This document shows, one piece after another, positions 43,232 through 51,070 of a stretch of DNA of 51,070 nucleotides; the stretch's first letter is position 1, and each line of letters begins with the position of its first letter. The notes below the pieces were generated by a model, which saw only the letters and a list, made by a program, of their open reading frames with translations, was not told the DNA's origin and ran no database searches. Origin of the DNA: Euprymna scolopes. Taxonomy: Eukaryota; Mollusca; Cephalopoda; Sepiida; Sepiolidae. The stretch lies in the NCBI GenBank assembly GCA_024364805.1, contig CM044499.1, positions 81,966,055 to 82,017,124 on the forward strand. Reading direction: 5' to 3'. Both the position numbers and the translations under genes were made by a program.

Positions 43232-44595
43232 GTGCTGAAAATTTAATGAAAATTGTATAATACGCTGATTTTTCTTTTTCTTTTAATAAATGGTAGATAT
43301 AAGTATTGTTTACAGGTATGATACTACAATTACCTATAAATACAAGAACCAGTGCATTTAAATTTGAAAGGAATTAAAAAGCATTTAAACTGTTTCTGGT
43401 TTTAAAATTCTTAGAAAATCCTTATGTATTAAAAAAGAGTGAAAGTATTGAAAGCTTTTTAGAAAAAAATTGTATAAATAGAGATTAAAACATTATCTTA
43501 AAAATATAGTTTTATAACAATTTGGTTCAATTAATAATTTAATGACCAAACGATAGTGTAATTAAATTTAACTTACAAAATCCTATTAAGAACAACAAAA
43601 AAATTAAGAAAATGGGATCATTAAAAAAGAAAAGCAAAACAAAATCAATATCGAATAGATAATACAGCTGATAATACACCTGAATATTTTTACAGGCATT
43701 TTATTGAAAGAGTACACTGGATTTTGTAAAAATAAAGTAAACCGTTACTAAGGATAAACTAAGTAAGAACTGAAAGTAGTTCTGTCATTTTTAAGAACTT
43801 TTGAAAATAGCACCAATAATATATGCTAAGTTGCATTAAGCGAAAGTCAAAAAAATGCATGAATTATATTTCGAATAGGTGTGAGTGTTGAATTCTACAT
43901 ATCTGTAGTTTTGGATTTTCTCTATAGTGTTGTCATTTTTAAAAAAATATTCATAAGACTATAATTAGAAAAAAGTAACCAATGAAAATTGTACAAGAAA
44001 GGAAGATGTTAAAAAATAGAGATAAAACTGAAGACAGACTTTTACGATTAAAGACAGAAAATGTCAAAATCAAAAAACTAATATTTGATAAAATGTTTTT
44101 ATGGCAAAAGATAGAATTTTTTTTAAGAAACTGGCTTAAGATGAAGTTTCCACATGATCAAACGTAATTTTGCTAAAAATACATTGTCAAGATTCTTTAA
44201 AAAAGATGTATTGGTGCAATTGAATGATTTTATTTTTCATAAATCTGCCAAGTTTATGTTTTTCACATATGCACATTTGCTGCTCTCATCAACCATAGTT
44301 ATTACTTTAGAGAATACCCGTCAGCTGTCATCTGTATATCTTGGGCATTATTGATTTTATATCTGCTTTATGTCACTATGTCATAACATTTATTAGATCA
44401 TTTTAACAATGGTAAATTTGTATTATTTGTTATAATAGTTCATACAATGTAACCTTCTTCAGCTGCATCTTTTCGAATTCAAGAACCTATTAATATGAAA
44501 ATAAACACATGAAAAAGATCAGAGGTTACACTGGCTGAAACGTAAAAATAACAAAACCAAGATAAGAACAGTACTCGAAATAATCCAAATTGTCA

Positions 44596-44690
44596 ATTTT
44601 CATCTAAATATATCTGAAATATTTATGGTAGATACTGATTCTTCAATAAATGTATTGTCTTATTCCAGCATTTCTTATGCATTATCTGGT
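44596..44690 (+). other. Retropepsin-like motif, possible LTR-kin fossil
   Basis: 'FMVDTDSSINVLSYS' resembles the aspartic-protease active-site strand of retroelements. It is isolated: no other retroelement part could be placed nearby with confidence. Only a short fossil piece is claimed. Confidence 0.25.
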
Positions 44691-44808
44691 GAATAGAATC
44701 AGGTTGCTCACAACATATTTTGCTTCTAAACAAAGGAAAACGTTGTGATAACAAAAAAAATCTCCAAAACTAGATAACCATAAGAATATTTTCTTTTTTT
44801 ATTATAAA

Positions 44809-44870
44809 CTAGCGGATAACTAGTTGTTGTCAGACCATTTGTTGGAACTTTTATTTCAATTTAATTATCA
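44809..44870 (-). mobile_element. Helitron 3' end remnant, minus strand
   Basis: 'ctagcggataactagttgtt' is the reverse complement of a diverged copy of the 3' end at 8180-8206 (ctagcggagtacccggtgtt). It has CTAG at the boundary and an A on the outer side. Sequence further right is too diverged to follow. Confidence 0.45.
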
Positions 44871-45439
44871 TGGTATTGTTAGGCCATCAAATTATTAATT
44901 ATCTTTATAAAACTATTGACTGTTCCAAAATATTTAAAATTTTAATGCATGAGGATTTGCTAAGAATTTTAAAGACAGAAATAACATTCTATTTGACAGT
45001 TTAAATGCTTCTAAACATATTTAAAATATTCGATTGGTCAGATAATTATTAACTCTATTTTTTTTTTTTTTTAACTATTAACAAAAAATTCAAATGATTG
45101 AAAATATGGAATGTACGCTGGTGGATTTAATTTCATAATTAACGAATAGGATTTTAAAAAGATATTTTGTTTTTTTTTTAATATTTTTACATTCTTTATT
45201 TCAATAAGCAATGTATAAAATCGTGCATAAATTACTTAAAGGCAGCAACACAGGTATACAGAATATGGTTAAACAATTTATTAATATTTATGTGTGTTAT
45301 TACAGGAAACTATGTTGAACTAAAAATGTATTTTGAATATACTTTTTCTTAGATAACTTATATATTGATACTGTTATTAGTACATTTGTAGCTAAAACAT
45401 TTGGTACATATGTAATGATAATATTAATATCATTTGTTA

Positions 45440-46121
45440 ACATCTATGCAGATGACACAAACATCTATGGCAACAATTCAAAGAGTATTGATGATCAAGA
45501 TCCTTTTCACTCTCTTGCTCTCACTTCCTACTTGGAAATGTGGTGCAATAGAGGAAAAAGTGATTAGATTTTAATTTCTCCCGTTGAAATGAATGGCTCT
45601 CCTTGAGGGAGAACTCTTTGATAAACTCCTAGGACTAACTGACTTCAGAATTACATCAAATCTGTTGCTGAGGTTGCTGGTAAAATGGATACTGCTCTAG
45701 AAAGTATCTCACTCCTGACACAATCTTCTACCTGATATGCCCTACTCTAACTTCTCTCTCTTGTATCATTATGTTCATACTTGAGCTCCAATTCCAGTTT
45801 CCCTCCACTGTAAAACATTAAAAAGAACTTTTCTAGGTACAACCATCTTTCTCCCTTTCTTCCCAAAACCAAAAAGAACTTCCATGAACAAAGTTCCTTC
45901 CCTAGAACATCTCATCTGCGAAATCAGATATCACGATTCTTCTTCCCAACGAACTACAGCATGGGCATCTTCAAGTCTAATGTGAAAAAATACTTGTTGA
46001 GATGTCTTCTGGGATAATCAAATTCTACCATTCCACTTAATGTTCTTATAGTGGCATTCATTGTCCAACAACATTGTTAGCACTTATTTTTATGTGGCCA
46101 GACTATAAATAAAATAAAAAG
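45440..46121 (+). mobile_element. LINE reverse-transcriptase fragment, decayed
   Basis: 'NIYADDTNIYG' (about 45445) is RT palm motif C with the catalytic YADD. After it come pieces of the same C-terminal region as the 26.8 kb LINE: 'YIKSVAEVAGKMD', 'FHEQSSFPRTSHL', 'TNYSMGIFKSNVKKYLL'. The tail has 'cttatagtggc' and ends 'aaataaaataaaaag' near 46121. Several stops and frame changes. Confidence 0.65.
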
Positions 46122-46950
46122 ACCTAGACTGTAAACTCGTGCTAATGGAAAGATCTAACTATGAAGGATACATCTTTTCGAAATATTAACCTATAACACA
46201 GACACTAAAAGTGGGAACTAATATGATGGAACTTTTTAAAAATATATTAATAACATCAAACAGGTGTTGATATGTGAAAAAGAGTTACATTTAGTAGGAT
46301 CATCGAACAATAATAATATGTATTCGTATGTTTATAGGTCAGATCACTACTGAACGTTGTGCAAATGAGAGAACATGAGTTATTAAACACAACAGTCTCA
46401 TAATCTGCAAACAAAGTGGTACATTTTCTCTTCATTCACACTCCAACATAAATTCTGCTAAACCAATATTTGAGAAGAAATGAGTGGTAATAAATTGACA
46501 ATTTATTAATTTTTCAATTCAAGTGAAAATTATTCTTATAAATTACTTTTACAAGTTCTTTTTATTAATAATGGGTCAGCATAATGTGATAAATTGTTGT
46601 TATAAATGATCATTACCATAAAGCTAATTTGGAGGTAAGTATAAATAGTTCACATAATTAAATTTTATTGTGACCAAAAAAAAAAAAAAAATTTTTTAAA
46701 TGCCTGGTTTGTTTAGAAAATTTTACTAAACAGGTACAGTACAGTGGCAACAGTGCTGATTTTTCATAGTGTTGTAACTACGTGCCTAAATTTGTCTTAT
46801 ATTTTAAGAGCATAGCATTTCCATTCATACCGCTAGTTAATAAATTTAACTAAAATAGATTTACACTAAAAGGCCAAACAAAAAATAATAGCAGAAATAA
46901 AACTCAAAAACATGCTTGCGAAAAGCAGAAAAAAAAAAAAAAAAAAAAAA

Positions 46951-46977
46951 AAATAAGGGGTTTTAAACCCCTTATTT
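46951..46977. repeat. Short GC-centred palindrome
   Basis: 'aaataaggggttt' pairs with 'aaaccccttattt' around one central T. It sits just outside the large hairpin A and after a poly(A) run (46930-46953). Confidence 0.85.
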
Positions 46978-46984
46978 TTTTATT

Positions 46985-47445
46985 GTACACATAGATTCGA
47001 AAAAGTTGTCAAAAAACAAATGTTATCAAAGGCAAGATAAGTTACTTTTCAAAATGGCGGCCGACTCTCTCTTAAACACGGTAAGTTCGAGAAAAGGTGT
47101 TATAAATAATAAACTAGAAAAAATACTATTAAAACAACACCGAATATATGTCAACCTATGTCACGGTAATATATATTGAGCGAATTTCTAACAGTATTTT
47201 ATCAAGTTTATTATTTATAACACCTTTTCCCAAACTTACCGTGTTTAAGAGAGAGTCGGCCGCCATTTTGAATTTTCCAATACATCGGTAAACACTGCAT
47301 GTTTTTCGAGCTGAATAAACATGTTACATTGAATAAAAACACGAAAATTATATCCAGTTTGGTAGAAAAGTAACTTCTCTTGCCTTTGATAACATTTATT
47401 TGTTATATATTTGTTTTTTGACAACTTTTTCGAATCTATGTGTAC
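46985..47445. repeat. Large foldback A with inverted YY1-like motifs
   Basis: The left arm 46985-47115 pairs with 47205-47269 plus 47365-47445; an extra 95 bases (47270-47364) interrupt the right arm. Pairing blocks include 'gtacacatagattcgaaaaa', 'gttatcaaaggcaaga', 'aaaatggcggccgactctct' and 'ggtgttataaataataaact'. Each arm carries AAAATGGCGGC (47051-47061 on +, 47259-47269 on -), an exact YY1-type site. It is followed by CTTAAACACG and a splice-donor-like GTAAGT. Confidence 0.8.
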
Positions 47446-47471
47446 AGTAATACAAACCCCAAATAAGACTA

Positions 47472-47602
47472 CTGGGAGAAAGAAAAAAGATGTCCGATAT
47501 ACATAAATCAAGAAGGGAAATAACTTCAAGTTTTAAGATTAAAGAACAGGTAAATTGTGTCTCTTGTTGATTTATTTATATCGGCCATCTTTTTTCTCTC
47601 AG
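47472..47602. repeat. Foldback B
   Basis: Arms 47472-47511 and 47567-47602 are inverted copies ('gagaaagaaaaaagatgtcc' against 'ggccatcttttttctctc'). The loop is about 55 bases. The right arm holds AAAGATGGCCG on the minus strand, YY1-like. Confidence 0.75.
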
Positions 47603-47642
47603 TTAATTTTTTTTCACGCTTCACAAAAAACAAAACAAAAAC

Positions 47643-48134
47643 AAAGTACTTGTACAGTTTAATCAAGACATTAAAAAGTGTAAATATCGAAAAAAAAGAT
47701 ATTGTATGTATCCATTATGGAACGAAGTACTCCGCAAAAAAAAAAATCACTTAATTTCATCAAGTAGTTTTTTTTCTTTTTTACAGCGAAAAAACAATTT
47801 GTTATGATACCGAGCAAAAGGTTCAATTTTTAGGAAGAAAAGCTAATAATAAAGATGGGGAGGGAGTATCGGCGCTTTAATTAGAGTTATCTCCCCGTGG
47901 CATGTTAAAAATTTCCATAATGGCTGACTTAACCGCGCTCTGATTTTTTGTAACCGTGTTTTTCCGCTGTAAAAAAAAAAACAAAAAACAAAACAAAACA
48001 AAAAAAAAACTACTCAATCAAATTAAATGAATTTTTTCCGGATATCTTCATTCCAAAACGAATACGTACTTTTTTTTTTTCGATATTTTTTTTTCTTTTT
48101 TTTTTTTAATGTCTTGATTAAACTGTACAAGTAC
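47643..48134. repeat. Foldback C with ~150-175-base arms
   Basis: The left arm 47643-47795 and right arm 47958-48134 are inverted copies. The shared end is 'gtacttgtacagtttaatca' followed by 'agacatt', then 'atatcgaaaaaaaa', 'aagtagttttttttctt' (variant) and 'ttacagcgaaaaaac' (variant). The spacer (47796-47957) contains 'ataatggctgac', a weaker YY1-like core, and is slightly GC-richer. Confidence 0.75.
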
Positions 48135-48139
48135 CAAAT

Positions 48140-49192
48140 ATAAATGTGCAAATCTATTTTAATGTAAATAATTGATTCTATCATTATGGATACGACACTA
48201 AACAAGTGCATTTTTTGTAACATTTCGTAAATCATGTGAATTGAATTAATAGAATAATTTAAATAACAAATGAACAAGAAATGCTGTAAACAGGAGTACT
48301 GATTGTAGTTTTAGATAAGAAAGGCCAAGCATGATCACCTCAAATGAATGTTAGAAATGGATGAAACCTATCAATCATCTGGCTATGAGATCTTATCAAA
48401 TGTATTAAAAGAATCAGGTATCAAAAGAATGTTGGGGCACACAGATTATCAGTATAAAAATGGATCAAAACAATGTTTGACAAGAGAGATTTCATAACGG
48501 CGAAAAAAACGAAAGGATTACTAAGGAACATTTAATCAATTGGGATAACAATAACAGAAATATTCACAGTTTTAAGGTTTTTTTTTTTTTAAATTAATAC
48601 AATTTTGAGAAATAAATGATCCAGAAAAGTACAGAGTAGAATTTGGAAGTAGATAATAAAATTGTTATTTGAGCAAGAAAACTGGAACCTACATGAAGAC
48701 CAATTTGTTAGCAAGGAAACGGTGATGATGCTGGTGGCGGTTGTACTAATCTGCAGCCACCAAAGAAACTATTCTTAACAATTCAGTTTAAACATGAATA
48801 AAAAATATTAATTTGTTTTCTTTTCCATTTCCGCAAAAAAAAAAAAATTGGAATGCTCCATATAATCTGAAAATTTGTTATCAAGTTGCATCCTTTTAAC
48901 TAAGGACATCGCAATAATTATTTTAAAAACTTTTATGATAGTCAAAGGACTCATTACTTACTAAAAAGTACCATAGACATAGACTAAATAGACGCATTTT
49001 AGTCATAATTCATCGACTGATTATTGTAATAAATCTGAAAATATTAATGAATGCACAGAAAAGCACACATAAGCGCACGTGTGCGCGCGCGTGTGCGTGT
49101 ATGTACCATTACACTCAACAGCTGAGGTGTAGAGGCCACAATTGAAAATGAAATGTTACAATTCTGCAATCTCGTAGAATCTCATAAAAAAG

Positions 49193-49250
<58 letters not shown>

Positions 49251-50200
49251 CAACTACTACTACTACTACTACTACTAAACAAACTAAAAATTCCACCAGC
49301 TAAAAACTTCAGAATGAATAATCACAAGAAAAAAGAATGAGAGTAATTTGGTAAGAGTTTATGAAAGCAACCCAACTTTGCTAATGGATAAAAGTTAACT
49401 AAGTTATAAAAATATAAATAGATGGGAAGAGGATTCGTCTGTTAATTGGTACAATGGTGGTACTGGTACATACACACTCATCTTATGGATGAGCAGACAC
49501 ATGACGCATCTTTTATGGGTAGTGAAAAAATAAGACAAAATTCCCAATACATTTATAGTTAATAGTATTATAACACGTAATTGAGTTAAATTTATGAGAA
49601 TATCAAATGATATCTAAAAAAATAGTTACCTACCAAACTACTTATGAGTAAGGTTAAACATTAAAACCACATTAAACATAAAATAAAACTAAAAATGTGA
49701 AATAAAATTATAGAAAACAAAAATAAGTATACTTCCATGAATAATGATAAGACAGTTTCTCAAATGCTTTAATTTGCGAAATAAATTCTGAAAGACACAA
49801 CCCACCCCTTCCCATATTTTGGAATATTCCTTCAACCATTTTGAGAGCAGAGGCTAAAAACTAAAAAGTAACTAAGTTAGACAACAATAACATCAACAAA
49901 AGATGAAATACTCACAAAGAAACAAGAGGGAGAGGAAATTTAAAAAAAAAACAAAACAAAAAACAATGTTTAGTAAACAAATAGTCAACACAACTTTTGT
50001 AAAACATTGGTAATTTAAAACAGCAGTACAAGAGAAAGAGAAGCGAAAACTGTAAAGTTACGCCAAACTAAATTTTTTTAAAAAGTTGATGTTTAGATTA
50101 GTGTTTTTGTAAAATTATTTCAATCTCTTTACGATATATATTACAATCGTAAAAAGATAAAAATAAAAACGGTTTTTAATTTTTGGGGAGGGGGGAGGGT
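48140..50200. other. AT-rich DNA with microsatellites, no gene recognised
   Basis: Holds a purine-pyrimidine alternating stretch 'gtgtgcgcgcgcgtgtgcgt' (about 49079-49099) and the AAT/ACT repeats at 49195-49276. A 'gatgatgctggtggcggttg' patch is near 48723. Confidence 0.5.
49195..49276 (+). repeat. Compound (AAT)n-(ACT)n microsatellite
   Basis: About sixteen AAT units, then AAC units, then about nine ACT units in direct succession. Confidence 0.95.
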
Positions 50201-50226
50201 TAGAAACTCGCCTTTGATTCTTTCAC

Positions 50227-50373
50227 CTGTACAACACCGAACGCCAGTGTCGTGCCGATTCTACAGCGTTTGACAAGCAGCTTCGCAGTAGTAAAGTCCA
50301 TGTGAGATCGATTGTTAATGCCTCGATCAGAAACATTGGAATCGGCTGCTAGATCCATGCACGCTGCTGTCAT
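50227..50373 (-). CDS. Candidate first coding exon of a host gene
   Basis: On the minus strand an ATG at 50373 follows an in-frame TAA (four codons upstream) and opens exactly 49 codons, ending VVQ at a CAG|GTGAAAG splice-donor-like site (50227/50226). The peptide starts 'MTAACMDLAADSNVSD' and ends 'KLLVKRCRIGTTLAFGVVQ'; its composition is balanced, unlike the lysine/isoleucine/asparagine-rich chance frames elsewhere. If unspliced the frame would stop after eight more codons. It lies in the most CpG-rich part of the window, with possible 5' UTR and promoter to the right. I do not recognise the gene. No downstream exon was found, so the following intron would extend left across the window. Alternative: a chance frame in a GC-richer patch. 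Confidence 0.4.
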
Positions 50374-51070
50374 ATTGATGGATTAAACATTTGGTCTGTC
50401 ATGTGTCATCGTAACAACTTAAATAGAAGCCAAACGCGAAAACTGTAAGTTAGTGCCATTCGTGTTACTAGTGGTGGTGGTGGTGGTAGTAGTAGTAGTA
50501 GTGCCAATTGCAAGATTAAGAGTAGTAATTGTAGTAGAAATGTCGGTGGCGTTGTTAAAAGTATCGTGTGCCGGAATTAGTGTGGTAAGGAACTAATAGA
50601 ACCAGATGCTCCTTCTTATTCTGGTGGTGGTGACTCCGGCAAACGATGGGTGCGTGGGTGGTGGCGATAGCAGTACAGGGGAGGGGCTTCCTACTCCTAA
50701 GAAAATATCCCCATAACTGTAAGGTTGGCTGTCTGCTCCGTTCACTTACTAACCAATATGCCAACCCAAAACGCTAACCCATTAGTCGTCGAAGGCGGTA
50801 GTGGTGGTGGAGCAAGCACAGCACAACTTTCTAGTCAGCAACACAAAATTGTATGGCATGATGCATTTTATGAAGACTCGCATACGCATTTTTTTCTGAC
50901 TGGTGCGACGTTAAAACTATTATCAAGTTAAAAAGTGCCCTAATTATCGAGTGAACCCAACCTCAACAAACATAAACACAGAGAGCCACAATAGTTTAAC
51001 GCATGTGGCAAATGTTTCATTAAATGACAAACGGTTCGCAAAACCAACTAGTTTCGGCGCATATATATAT
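50374..51070 (-). promoter_or_regulatory. CpG-richer region, possible promoter/5' UTR
   Basis: CG dinucleotides are frequent here (for example 'gtcgtcgaaggcgg', 'gatgggtgcgtgggtggtgg', 'ggtgcgacg') and scarce in the 50 kb before it. A plus-strand 57-codon frame at 50761-50931 ('MPTQNANPLVVEGGSGGGAS...') also opens here, so a divergent or alternative exon cannot be excluded. No clear TATA or initiator was identified. Confidence 0.35.
50467..50499 (+). repeat. (GGT)n-(AGT)n trinucleotide repeat
   Basis: Six GGT-type units followed by five AGT units in the putative 5' region of the candidate exon. Confidence 0.9.

Noticed and set aside
48023-48277. Minus-strand frame of 84 codons
   Set aside because: Its sequence derives from the A/T runs of foldback C.
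49079-49099. Alternating purine-pyrimidine run, possible Z-DNA
   Set aside because: Too short and common a microsatellite type to call a feature of interest.
1-51070. CRISPR arrays, operons, riboswitches, bacterial promoters
   Set aside because: No regularly spaced repeats or compact coding; composition and elements are those of an animal genome.

Overview
Kind of DNA. This is AT-rich eukaryotic sequence made largely of layered transposable-element remains. It has no operons, no dense coding and no rRNA, and tRNA-like sequence appears only inside repeats. The mix points to a coleoid cephalopod mollusc such as an octopus or squid: many 5'-truncated copies of one LINE family with a conserved C-terminus, several mariner lineages, Ty3/gypsy-kin LTR fossils, Helitrons and foldback elements. 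The assignment rests on recognised element families, not on a host gene, so it is moderately confident.

Layout. 1-400: LINE 3' end. 565-8855: a broken Gmr1-type Ty3/gypsy LTR element (integrase upstream of reverse transcriptase). Nested in it are an unclassified DNA-transposon-like unit with a minus-strand protein (about 2900-5735) and, inside the 3' LTR, a Helitron carrying a tRNA-like module (7131-8206). 10.5-11.3 kb: transposase-like and LINE fragments. 13404-17168: a second, heavily decayed LTR element. 17.4-18.8 kb: a hairpin and two mariner remnants meeting tail to tail. 19.7-23.8 kb: minus-strand LINE tail, tandem mariner 3' ends, a near full-length mariner with both ends, and a LINE split by a short repeat. 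23977-28204: a third LTR element, related to the second, with a LINE inserted in it. 30.6-33.8 kb: a dispersed repeat family and a foldback element. 34158-35336: a second mariner of the 20.7 kb type. 36.1-36.9 kb: a LINE of another family. 38.7-39.6 kb: a near-perfect hairpin and a deleted mariner. 40037-40336: assembly gap, followed by a second Helitron copy. 44.8-46.1 kb: a reversed Helitron end and a LINE. 46.9-48.1 kb: three consecutive large inverted repeats, some arms carrying YY1-like motifs. 50.2-51.07 kb: CpG-richer DNA with a candidate first coding exon on the minus strand.

Reading as a whole. If the 50.2 kb exon is real, most of the window would be the first intron of a minus-strand host gene, filled by successive insertions. 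Nesting gives relative ages: the Gmr1-type element is older than the unclassified transposon and Helitron inside it, and the third LTR element is older than the LINE inside it. No complete autonomous element was recognised. All comparisons were made by eye, so identities and most ends are approximate.
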